The translations under genes were made by a program, and so were the position numbers. This document shows positions 15,320-22,429 of a stretch of DNA of 24,853 bases, piece after piece. The stretch's first letter is position 1. Every line of letters begins with the position of its first letter. This DNA comes from an uncultured Oscillospiraceae bacterium (GTDB taxonomy: Bacteria; Bacillota; Clostridia; Oscillospirales; Oscillospiraceae), in the NCBI GenBank assembly GCA_934668605.1, contig CAKUNY010000006.1:1-24853 (forward strand), written 5' to 3'. The notes beneath the pieces were generated by a model that did no database searches, was not told the DNA's origin, and saw nothing but the letters and a program-made list of their open reading frames with translations.

Positions 15320-16189
15320 ATGGCGAGGCCTGTCTGGACGGCGGAGCGCACGACTAGAGCGCTCGTAAAACAGCTTCTTCCGGTTCGAGCGCGCTGGGCG
15401 CACAAGGGGGATTTCGGCAAGGTTCTGCTTCTTTGCGGCTCGAAGGGACTGGCCGGCGCTGCGATGCTGGCGGCGAGGGCTGCGCTTCGGACGGGGAGCG
15501 GGCTTGTCTACCTCGGCGTGCCAGAGGCCATCTATCCGGTCTGCGCCGGTGCGTGCGCGAGCGCGGTTGTGTTTCCGCTGCCTTCCGATCAAGACGGGCG
15601 GTTTTCGTTCGAAGCTGCCGGTGCGCTTGAAAAAAGGCTTCCCGACATGGACGCGGTCTTGTTTGGCTGCGGCGTGGGGCAGTCGGATGTGCTGGAACGG
15701 CTTTTGAAGTGGCTGCTTCTCAATTGCCGCGCGCCGCTCGTTCTGGACGCGGACGGCATAAATCTTCTGGCGCAGCATATGGATGTACTGCGCGGAAGCA
15801 GATGCCCTGTGATCCTGACGCCGCACGACGGAGAATATCTGCGCCTCGGCGGCGATCCCAAGGCGAAAGACCGGGTGGAAGAGGCCATGCGCTTTGCCCG
15901 GGATACCGGAACCATCCTTCTTTTGAAGGGGCACCGCACGATCGTGACCGACGGGCTCAACGTCTACCGCAACACGACCGGAAATCCCGGCATGGCGACG
16001 GGCGGCAGCGGAGACGTTCTGTCAGGCGTGATCGTCTCGCTCCTCGGCCAGCATGTGATGCCGCTCGAGGCCGCTGCCGCGGGCGCGTGGATTCACGGCG
16101 CGGCGGGAGACATGGCGGCCCGGGAGATCGGCGAGTACGGCATGATTCCGGAGGATATCATCGAGCGCCTTCCGCGACTTCTGAGATGA
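15320..16189 (+). CDS. nnrD: ADP-dependent (S)-NAD(P)H-hydrate dehydratase (NnrD)
   Basis: NnrD repairs damaged nicotinamide cofactors by dehydrating the S form of NAD(P)H hydrate with ADP. The 289-residue product is the C-terminal (YjeF_C, ribokinase-like) domain alone; the NnrE epimerase domain fused to it in many bacteria is missing. Seen are HKGDFGKVLLLCGSKGLAGA (about residues 29-48), FGCGVGQ, PLVLDADGINLL, ILTPHDGEYLRL, and the catalytic GNPGMATGGSGDVLSGVI (about residues 222-239). ATG 15320 has AAGGGGG at a good distance; GTG 15314 is too close to it. It is first gene of the operon leading to the lipoprotein, alr and mazF. Confidence 0.95.
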   Translation: MARPVWTAERTTRALVKQLLPVRARWAHKGDFGKVLLLCGSKGLAGAAMLAARAALRTGSGLVYLGVPEAIYPVCAGACASAVVFPLPSDQDGRFSFEAAGALEKRLPDMDAVLFGCGVGQSDVLERLLKWLLLNCRAPLVLDADGINLLAQHMDVLRGSRCPVILTPHDGEYLRLGGDPKAKDRVEEAMRFARDTGTILLLKGHRTIVTDGLNVYRNTTGNPGMATGGSGDVLSGVIVSLLGQHVMPLEAAAAGAWIHGAAGDMAAREIGEYGMIPEDIIERLPRLLR

Positions 16190-16203
16190 ACAGGTGAGTC
16201 GCT

Positions 16204-16812
16204 TTGCGAAAAAAACTGGCAGTTCTTGCGCTGATGCTCGGCGCGATGCTCTGCGCCTGCAATGGGCAGGAAACGATTGACCCGGCGCAGCAGGCGCTGG
16301 CGTTCCGGCAGGACGTGATGCAGAACACATGCAGCTTTGAGGCGGAAATTTCGGCGGATTTTGGTGATGCGGTGTGTCAGTTCGCGCTCTCGTGCGTCCA
16401 CACGCCCGGAAATGGTACGCAGATGTCCATCACCGCGCCCGAGACGCTTGCAGGCTTGAGTGCGAATGCATCCGGCGAAGGTGTGAGGCTCGTGTTTGAC
16501 GGCGCAGAGGCCGCGTTCGGAACGCTCGAGGGACTCGGGCTTTCGCCCATGACCGCGCCGGAGCTGCTGGCGCAGGGTTGGGAGAACGGCTACATCCAGT
16601 ACACGGGGCTGGAGGAAGGACTTTTGCATGTGACGTATCTTTGCGGCTATGACGAGGAGGAATACCGCGCCGATACGTGGTTTCAAGATGGCGCGCCCGT
16701 GCGCGCGGAGCTTTCCTGCGACGGCCGTATGGCCGTGCAAATAGATGTTACAGATTTTAATTTACGAAAGGCAGAGACAAACAATGAAAGTACTCAAACG
16801 AACCTGGGCTGA
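16204..16812 (+). CDS. Lipoprotein, LolA-like GerS/YdcC type, upstream of alr
   Basis: The 202-residue product starts with a lipoprotein signal (MRKK, hydrophobic run to LMLGAM, lipobox LCAC with Cys19 as acylation site). The rest is a beta-rich extracytoplasmic domain with ITAPETLAGLSA and a C-terminal strand VQIDVTDFNL, resembling the LolA-fold lipoproteins YdcC of Bacillus and GerS of Clostridioides difficile. Position supports this: ydcC-alr in Bacillus and gerS-alr2 in C. difficile have the same order. GerS is needed for cortex hydrolysis during germination. The start is TTG 16204, five bases after AGGTGAG; there is no in-frame ATG nearby. It overlaps alr by 29 bases. Family assignment is inferred from pattern and context. 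Confidence 0.75.
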   Translation: MRKKLAVLALMLGAMLCACNGQETIDPAQQALAFRQDVMQNTCSFEAEISADFGDAVCQFALSCVHTPGNGTQMSITAPETLAGLSANASGEGVRLVFDGAEAAFGTLEGLGLSPMTAPELLAQGWENGYIQYTGLEEGLLHVTYLCGYDEEEYRADTWFQDGAPVRAELSCDGRMAVQIDVTDFNLRKAETNNESTQTNLG

Positions 16813-17962
16813 TATCTCGCTGGACAATCTGGAGCATAACTACAAGACGCTGCGAGAGCACGTCGGAAAAGGGCCGAGATTCCTCGGCGTTGTAAAGGCG
16901 GATTCCTATGGCCACGGCTCCGTGCAGGTCAGCCGGACACTGGAGGAATTGGGCGCGGAGTATCTGGCTGTGTCCAATCTCGAAGAGGCTGTGCAGCTGC
17001 GGCGCGGCGGCGTGAACCTTCCGGTTCTGATTCTGGGCTACACGCCCCCCGAGTTTGCGCCCGACGAGGCCGAGATGGCTATCACGCAGGAGGTACACGG
17101 CCTGCAATACGCGAAAGACCTCAACAAGGCGCTCGAGGGCACCGGGAAAAAGCTGACCGTCCATCTCAAGATCGACACCGGCATGACGCGCCTTGGCTTC
17201 TTCGCCGACCAGCCCGAGCAGACCCTTGCCGCGCTCGTCGAGGTCGCGCAGCTGCCGAACCTCTACATTGAGGGTGTTTTCATGCACTTCTGCGTCTCGG
17301 ACTCCAAAAAGCCGGAGGACGTGGCGTTTACGAAGCTTCAGCATGAGCGCTTTGTGAACATGCTGGATCTCATGAAGTCCAAGGGCATCGAGCCCGAGAT
17401 CCGCCACTGCTGCAACTCCGGCGCGACGATCCTGCGCCCCGAGTACGCGATGGACATGATCCGTCCGGGCGTCGCGACCTACGGCTTCCATCCCTCGCCC
17501 GACACCGTGGGCGAAATTGACCTGCGGCCGATGATGAGCCTGCATACGTCGATCGCGCAGATCCGCACGATTGCCGCCGGCAAGTCCATCAGCTACGGCA
17601 GAACCTACACGACCCCGGAGGACAAGCTCGTCGCCGTGCTTCCCATCGGCTACGCAGACGGCCTGAGCCGCCTTCTTTCCAACCGCGTCACCTTCCGCAT
17701 CTGCGGCAAGGAGGCGCCCGTTGTCGGCAGGATCTGTATGGATATGTGCATGGTCGATATTTCCGAGATCCCGGAGGCCAAGGTCGGCACGACCGCGACG
17801 CTCTTCGGCTACGACGAGGACGGAACGCTCCTGCCGTGCGAGCGCATCGCGGACATGCTGGGCACGATCAACTACGAGATCGTCTGCGACGTCAACAAGC
17901 GCGTGCCGCGGTTCTATTATAAGGACGGCAAGCAGGTCGGCATTTTGCAGTACATCGTCTGA
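16784..17962 (+). CDS. alr: Alanine racemase (Alr)
   Basis: This PLP enzyme interconverts L- and D-alanine, supplying D-Ala for peptidoglycan; in spore formers a racemase can also modulate L-Ala-triggered germination. The product has 392 residues, as usual. The PLP lysine is Lys38 in VVKADSYGHG and the opposite catalytic tyrosine is Tyr271 in SYGRTY. Also present are HLKIDTGMTRLGF, GVFMHFCVSD, HCCNSGATI, MIRPGVATYG, LPIGYADGLSR and GRICMDMCMVDIS. ATG 16784 begins the conserved RTWADISLDNLEHNY region; its Shine-Dalgarno GAAAGG is weak and rather far, so coupling to the overlapping lipoprotein frame probably matters. Confidence 0.97.
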   Translation: MKVLKRTWADISLDNLEHNYKTLREHVGKGPRFLGVVKADSYGHGSVQVSRTLEELGAEYLAVSNLEEAVQLRRGGVNLPVLILGYTPPEFAPDEAEMAITQEVHGLQYAKDLNKALEGTGKKLTVHLKIDTGMTRLGFFADQPEQTLAALVEVAQLPNLYIEGVFMHFCVSDSKKPEDVAFTKLQHERFVNMLDLMKSKGIEPEIRHCCNSGATILRPEYAMDMIRPGVATYGFHPSPDTVGEIDLRPMMSLHTSIAQIRTIAAGKSISYGRTYTTPEDKLVAVLPIGYADGLSRLLSNRVTFRICGKEAPVVGRICMDMCMVDISEIPEAKVGTTATLFGYDEDGTLLPCERIADMLGTINYEIVCDVNKRVPRFYYKDGKQVGILQYIV

Positions 17963-18010
17963 GCACCGCGGCGCAAGCTGCATAGAATGGAAGGAGAGCT
18001 TTGCGAGCCG

Positions 18011-18016
18011 TATAAT
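18011..18016 (+). promoter_or_regulatory. Possible internal -10 element before mazF
   Basis: A perfect TATAAT lies in the 126-base alr-mazF gap, about 73 bases before the mazF start. The matching -35 position (17988-17993) is poor, TGGAAG. It may give mazF some transcription independent of alr. Apart from this the gap holds nothing I recognise. Confidence 0.35.
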
Positions 18017-18088
18017 TTGCGCTTTCGCGTGGGAGAATAACAGCAGTCAAGCGATGTGACTTTTATTTTTCCGCGGAGTGTGAAGCGA

Positions 18089-18451
18089 ATGGATACGAAC
18101 GTAAAACGAGGCGATATTTTCTATGCGGATCTGAGCCCGGTTGTGGGAAGCGAACAGGGCGGGACGCGGCCTGTGCTGATCGTGCAGAACGATACCGGAA
18201 ACCGCCATTCTCCGACCGTGATTGCTGCGGCCATCACCAGCCAGACCGGAAAGGCGCGTCTTCCGACGCACATCAGCCTCTCCGGCCATGACGTGGGGCT
18301 GAGCCGGGATTCGATCGTGCTGTTAGAGCAAATCCGGACCATCGATAAGCGCCGCCTGCGCGAGCATATGGGACACGCGGACGAGAGCGTCATGAATCAG
18401 GTCGACTCGGCCATCGCGGTCAGCTTCGGACTTCCCAACACGACCACGTAA
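18089..18451 (+). CDS. ndoA: MazF/EndoA-type mRNA interferase without adjacent antitoxin
   Basis: The product of 120 residues closely follows Bacillus EndoA (NdoA, MazF family), a sequence-specific endoribonuclease. Visible are VKRGDIFYADLSPVVGSEQG (residues 5-24), RPVLIVQND with the catalytic-type Arg27, AAAITSQTGK with Thr50, LPTHISL, and SIVLLEQIRTIDKRRL. All catalytic positions are kept, so it should be active. In Bacillus the order is alrA-ndoAI-ndoA; here the antitoxin NdoAI (about 90 residues) is absent from the 126-base gap. GGAG at 18075-18078 lies ten bases before ATG 18089. A strong terminator follows four bases after the stop. Confidence 0.93.
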   Translation: MDTNVKRGDIFYADLSPVVGSEQGGTRPVLIVQNDTGNRHSPTVIAAAITSQTGKARLPTHISLSGHDVGLSRDSIVLLEQIRTIDKRRLREHMGHADESVMNQVDSAIAVSFGLPNTTT

Positions 18452-18454
18452 CAG

Positions 18455-18489
18455 AAAAGCTCCATCCGGGAAACCGGATGGAGCTTTTT
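18455..18489. terminator. Bidirectional terminator between convergent mazF and gltX
   Basis: A perfect 15-bp stem (18455-18469 and 18474-18488, core GCTCCATCCGG) with a GAAA loop. The A-run before and T-run after make it work on both strands. It ends the nnrD-mazF operon, and gltX transcripts reach it after crossing the repeat at 18532-18637. Confidence 0.92.
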
Positions 18490-18531
18490 CAACAATCTGA
18501 GGTAAGACACATGTTTAAACTTCGAAGAAAG

Positions 18532-18637
18532 CGTAGGGGCGGACGACTCTGTCCGACCAAGGGAAGTCACGAATTCGCCGGGGATTTCCGAAAAAACCGG
18601 ATTTTTCTGTGGGCGGACAGAGTCGTCCGCCCCTACG
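18532..18637. repeat. MITE-like intergenic inverted repeat, copy 2 (106 bp)
   Basis: The ends are perfect 24-base inverted repeats (18532-18555 and 18614-18637) starting CGTAGGGGCGGACGA. The centre (18571-18600) carries the same core as copy 1: GAATTCGC, then GGATTTCCG, an A-run and CCGG. The inner parts of the arms differ from copy 1, yet the two arms of each copy match each other. It lies in the gltX 3' region, 43 bases from the mazF terminator. Confidence 0.85.
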
Positions 18638-18669
18638 AAGCTGTTTGCAACTTTAATGCAATATGGAAA

Positions 18670-20160
18670 TTATTTGCGAAGCAGCTCGATACCCTTTTCG
18701 ATTCTGGCGAGGGATTCCTCTTTGCCGAGAAGCGCGCACAGCTCGGTTGCGCCGCCGGGGGTCGAGGCCTTGCCGGACACGGCCACACGCAGCGGCCAGA
18801 GAATGACGGAGTTCTTCACGCCACGATCAGTCGCGATCGCGACCAGCTTCTCATAGAGCGCTTCGTTGCTCCAATCCTCCTGCGCCTGCAGGATGGGAAG
18901 CAGCGCCTCGAGCGTTTCGAGGGAGTTTTCGAGATTCGTCTTGGACTTTTTGTGGATATAGAGCTCCGGCTCGTACTCCGGGAGCGTATCGATAAAGTCG
19001 ACGCGCTCGGGAAGGTCGGATAGAATTTCGCATCTCGACTGCACCAGCGCCGCGACCTTGCGCAGATCGATCGCCGGGTTCGAAATCGCTTTTTTAAGCC
19101 ACGGCTCGGCCTTTTCGAAAAATGCCTCGGGCGAGAGCTTTTTCATATACTCGGCGTTCATCCAGCGCAGCTTTTCGATATCGAAGACGGCGGGGGACTT
19201 GGAAATGCCGGAAATCTCGAAAATTTCGGCAAGCTCGGGAAGGGTAAAGAATTCGCGCTCGGCGTTCTCTCCCTTGGGGCTCCAACCCAGAAGCGCCACG
19301 TAGTTGAGAACGGCGGGCGTGAGATAGCCCTGGGCGATCAGATCTTCATAGCTGGGGTCGCCGTGCCGCTTGGACATCTTGTGCTGGCTGTCGCGCATGA
19401 CGGGCGAGCAGTGGACATAGGTCGGGATGTCCCAGCCGAAGGCTTCGTAGAGCAGGTTGTACTTGGGCGCGGAGGAAAGATACTCGCTGCCGCGCACGAC
19501 GTGGGTGATGCCCATGAGGTGGTCGTCCACAACGTTTGCGAAGTTATACGTGGGAAGGCCGTCAGACTTCAAAAGCACCTGATCCTCGAGCTCCTTGTTT
19601 TCGACCGTAATGTCGCCGAAGGACACGTCGTGGAATGTGGTCGTGCCCTCCTGCGGGATGCGCTGGCGGATGACGAAGGGCTCTCCGGCCTCAACGCGTT
19701 TTTCGGCCTCCTCCAAAGGCAGATCGCGGCAGGCGCAGACGTGCTTTTTGATCTCCTTGGTGCCTTCTTCTTCGACGGGCTCTTCATCCAATTTCTGGCA
19801 GAAGCAGTAGTACGCGCCGCCCTTTTTGCACAGGAGCTTGGCGTATTTGCCGAAGAGGTCGCGCCGCTCGGACTGGACATAGGGGCCGACCGGGCCGCCG
19901 ACATCGGGGCCTTCGTCGTGCGTCAGGCCGCACTCTGCCATCGTCTTATAGATCACATCGACCGCGCCGTCCACCAGACGACCCTGATCGGTGTCTTCGA
20001 TGCGGAGAATGAACTTGCCGCCGAAGTGGCGGGCGATGAGCCAGGTATAGAGCGCCGTTCTCAGGTTGCCGACGTGCATATAGCCCGTGGGGCTGGGCGC
20101 AAAGCGGGTGCGTGCTTCGCCCTTGGGGATGCGCGCTTCCATCTCTTCAAAAAAATCCAT
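18670..20160 (-). CDS. gltX: Glutamyl-tRNA synthetase (GltX)
   Basis: This class I synthetase charges tRNA-Glu and, where GlnRS is missing, may also charge tRNA-Gln for later amidation. The product has 496 residues. The HIGH-type motif is in [17 protein letters not shown] (about residues 21-37), followed by [16 protein letters not shown], and KMSKRHGD near residue 260. A zinc-type knuckle is visible: [11 protein letters not shown] then HVCACRDL, each with C-x-C. ATG 20160 is preferred over 20175 because GGAGG lies eight bases before it and the upstream ATG is part of that Shine-Dalgarno region. The C-terminal anticodon-binding part is complete (…IELLRK). It has its own promoter, facing away from trpS. 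Confidence 0.97.
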   Translation of the reverse strand: MDFFEEMEARIPKGEARTRFAPSPTGYMHVGNLRTALYTWLIARHFGGKFILRIEDTDQGRLVDGAVDVIYKTMAECGLTHDEGPDVGGPVGPYVQSERRDLFGKYAKLLCKKGGAYYCFCQKLDEEPVEEEGTKEIKKHVCACRDLPLEEAEKRVEAGEPFVIRQRIPQEGTTTFHDVSFGDITVENKELEDQVLLKSDGLPTYNFANVVDDHLMGITHVVRGSEYLSSAPKYNLLYEAFGWDIPTYVHCSPVMRDSQHKMSKRHGDPSYEDLIAQGYLTPAVLNYVALLGWSPKGENAEREFFTLPELAEIFEISGISKSPAVFDIEKLRWMNAEYMKKLSPEAFFEKAEPWLKKAISNPAIDLRKVAALVQSRCEILSDLPERVDFIDTLPEYEPELYIHKKSKTNLENSLETLEALLPILQAQEDWSNEALYEKLVAIATDRGVKNSVILWPLRVAVSGKASTPGGATELCALLGKEESLARIEKGIELLRK

Positions 20161-20196
20161 CTTGGATTCCTCCATATCTTTTGTGTTATCCTACAT

Positions 20197-20225
20197 AATA
20201 TATAGTTTTTTTCGTCAGCAGTCAA
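20197..20225 (-). promoter_or_regulatory. Sigma-A promoter for gltX
   Basis: TTGACT (20220-20225) and TATATT (20197-20202) on the minus strand are 17 bases apart. The leader is about 30 bases, too short for a T-box. Confidence 0.8.
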
Positions 20226-20232
20226 TGACGGA

Positions 20233-20261
20233 TTGCGAAATTCGTGCGGTTGTGTTAAAAT
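20233..20261 (+). promoter_or_regulatory. Sigma-A promoter for trpS and downstream genes
   Basis: TTGCGA (20233-20238) and TAAAAT (20256-20261) are 17 bases apart, with extended TGT before the -10. The leader is about 33 bases, so there is no room for a T-box. Its -35 is seven bases from the gltX -35. Confidence 0.75.
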
Positions 20262-20300
20262 AGCTGCAACTATGGAAATTTACGCAAAGAGGGTTAAACT

Positions 20301-21293
20301 ATGGAACAGAAAAAACGCATCTTTTCGGGCATTCAGCCGAGCGGCGATCTGACGCTTGGCTCTTATATGGGCGCGATCAAGAACTGGGTGGCCTTGCAGG
20401 ATGAATACGACTGCCTGTACTGCATCGTGGACATGCACGCGATCACCGTGCGCCAGGTTCCGGCGGATTTAAGAAGAAGAAGCCTCGAGCAGCTCGCGCA
20501 GTACATTGCCTGCGGTTTGGATCCCAAGAAGAACATCATGTTCATCCAGTCGCACGTCCCCGCACACGCGGAATTGAGCTGGGTGCTCGGCTGCTACACG
20601 CAGTTCGGCGAGCTCTCGCGCATGACGCAGTTCAAGATGAAGTCCCAGCAGCACGCGGATAATATTACGGCCGGCCTTTTTACCTACCCTGTTCTCATGG
20701 CGGCAGACATCCTTGTCTATCAGGCAGATCTTGTCCCCGTGGGCGAAGACCAGAAGCAGCATGTCGAGCTCTGCCGCGATATCGCAAGCCGCTTTAATAA
20801 CTCCTTCCCCGATACCTTTACGCTGCCCGAGCCCTTCATTCCGAAGATGGGCGCGCGCATCATGAGCCTGGGAAGCCCGGAAAACAAGATGTCGAAATCC
20901 GACCCCGACGGCTGCGTCTACATGATGGATAAGCCCGAGGATATCATGCGCAAGTTCAAGCGCGCCGTGACCGACTGCGAGACGGCAGTGCGCTATGACC
21001 GGGAGAATAAGCCCGGCGTTTCGAATCTGCTCACGATCTACTGCGCCGCGACCGGCAAAACCATGGCAGAGGCGGAAGCCGAGTTTGCGGGACAGGGCTA
21101 CGGCGTGTTCAAACCCGCCGTCGGCGAAGCGGTCGTGGAGCTCATGCGCCCGATCCGCGAGGAGACGGAAAAACTGCTCGGCGACAAGGCGTATCTCGAG
21201 TCCATCTATAAAGAGGGCGCGGAGAAGGCATCGTATCTTGCTAACAAGACGCTTCGCAAAGTATACAAAAAGGTGGGCTTTGTTGCCCGCTGA
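20301..21293 (+). CDS. trpS: Tryptophanyl-tRNA synthetase (TrpS)
   Basis: This class I synthetase charges tRNA-Trp. The product has 330 residues, typical for the bacterial dimeric form. The HIGH-type motif is GIQPSGDLTLGSYMGA (residues 10-25), followed by CIVDMHAITV, LVPVGEDQKQHVELCRDIA and the KMSKS loop ENKMSKSDPDG near residue 196. The start follows AGAGGG, seven bases upstream. It is the first gene of a likely operon with tagO 14 bases downstream, an unusual pairing of translation and envelope genes. Trp synthetases in Firmicutes are often T-box controlled; here no T-box is present. Confidence 0.97.
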   Translation: MEQKKRIFSGIQPSGDLTLGSYMGAIKNWVALQDEYDCLYCIVDMHAITVRQVPADLRRRSLEQLAQYIACGLDPKKNIMFIQSHVPAHAELSWVLGCYTQFGELSRMTQFKMKSQQHADNITAGLFTYPVLMAADILVYQADLVPVGEDQKQHVELCRDIASRFNNSFPDTFTLPEPFIPKMGARIMSLGSPENKMSKSDPDGCVYMMDKPEDIMRKFKRAVTDCETAVRYDRENKPGVSNLLTIYCAATGKTMAEAEAEFAGQGYGVFKPAVGEAVVELMRPIREETEKLLGDKAYLESIYKEGAEKASYLANKTLRKVYKKVGFVAR

Positions 21294-21307
21294 TGGGAGT
21301 GTGACGT

Positions 21308-22429
21308 ATGAACACCGATACGGCGATTACCATGCTGCTGGCCATGGGCGTGGCGGCAGTGGTGTCGTTTTTGTCGACGCCGATGGTCAAAAGCCTCGCC
21401 TATAAGGTTGGCGCCATCGACGTTCCGAAGGACAACCGGCGCATGCACAAGGTGCCGATTCCACGTTTGGGCGGCCTTGCCATCTTTCTGGCGTTTTTGC
21501 TGTCGGTTCTGGTCTTCGCAAACATCGACCGGCAGATGCAGGGAATTCTGCTTGGCGCGACGATGATCGTCGTGCTGGGCGTGATGGACGATATCATGGC
21601 GCTGAACGCACTGCCGAAGCTCATCGTGCAGATTCTGGCTGCCGGTATTGCTGTCTATCACGGTTGCGTCATCCAGTTTGTCTCGAACCCCAACGTCTTT
21701 TCGAGCATGACGTATCTGAACCTCGGCTGGTGGTCGTATCCGATCACGATCATCTGGATCGTTGCGATCACAAACGCGGTGAACCTGATTGACGGCCTCG
21801 ACGGCTTAGCGGTCGGCGTGTCCGCTATCTCGACGGCCTCAATCACGGTCATCGCGCTCATGGTTGCCGAGACGAATGTCGCCGTCGTGCTCGCGGCGCT
21901 CTTTGGCGCGTGCCTGGGCTTCATTCCCTACAACATGAACCCGGCGAAAATTTTTATGGGAGACACGGGCGCGACGTTCCTGGGCTACATTCTGGCCACG
22001 CTTTCCGTGACCGGTCTATTCAAAATGTACGCCATCATCTCCTTTGCCGTGCCGTTTCTCATTCTCGGCGTGCCGATTTTCGATATCTGCTTTGCCTTCC
22101 TGCGCCGCATTGCCAAGGGGCAGAACCCCATGAAGGCAGACCGCGGGCATGTCCATCACCGGCTCATCGACATGGGCTTTTCGCAGAAGCAGGCCGTCGC
22201 GATTTCCTATATGCTGGCGGGCATTCTGGGTTTGGCGGCAGTTTTGCTCACGTCGTCGGGCGAGCTCAAGGCCTTGATTCTGATCGGCGCGATCTTCGTT
22301 GTCGGCGCCATCGGCATGCGCGCGATTTTCGGCGCGAAGGAGCCGCCGCAGGAGCACACGAGTGAACAGCCCAATCAGCACGAGACGCTGTCTTCCGAAC
22401 AGCAGGAGGAGAAGCATGCAGAAGATTAA
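21308..22429 (+). CDS. tagO: Undecaprenyl-phosphate GlcNAc-1-phosphate transferase (TagO/WecA family)
   Basis: This polytopic membrane enzyme transfers GlcNAc-1-P (or a similar sugar-P) from UDP-sugar to undecaprenyl phosphate, the first step of teichoic acid or other secondary wall polymer synthesis. The 373-residue protein has about ten hydrophobic segments. Family motifs are PRLGGLAIF, VLGVMDD (the Asp pair, about residues 94-100), NAVNLIDGLDGLA, FMGDTGATFLGY, and the cytoplasmic ADRGHVHHRLIDMG loop. After the last membrane segment comes a hydrophilic Glu/Gln/His-rich tail of about 35 residues, without known role. The neighbour supplies UDP-ManNAc, which fits a GlcNAc-ManNAc linkage unit. 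Confidence 0.94.
   Translation: MNTDTAITMLLAMGVAAVVSFLSTPMVKSLAYKVGAIDVPKDNRRMHKVPIPRLGGLAIFLAFLLSVLVFANIDRQMQGILLGATMIVVLGVMDDIMALNALPKLIVQILAAGIAVYHGCVIQFVSNPNVFSSMTYLNLGWWSYPITIIWIVAITNAVNLIDGLDGLAVGVSAISTASITVIALMVAETNVAVVLAALFGACLGFIPYNMNPAKIFMGDTGATFLGYILATLSVTGLFKMYAIISFAVPFLILGVPIFDICFAFLRRIAKGQNPMKADRGHVHHRLIDMGFSQKQAVAISYMLAGILGLAAVLLTSSGELKALILIGAIFVVGAIGMRAIFGAKEPPQEHTSEQPNQHETLSSEQQEEKHAED

Noticed and set aside
16757..17983. Minus-strand open frame of 408 codons opposite alr
   Set aside because: alr is unmistakable on the plus strand, and the reverse frame has no Shine-Dalgarno sequence or family motif.
17987..18040. 17-codon frame in the alr-mazF gap, considered as an antitoxin remnant
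   Set aside because: Far too short for a ribbon-helix-helix antitoxin, no ribosome-binding site, and no resemblance to EndoAI.
18478..19023. Plus-strand frame running through the repeat at 18532 into the gltX 3' end
   Set aside because: Begins in the mazF terminator and has no start signals; the repeat arms merely happen to be open in this frame.
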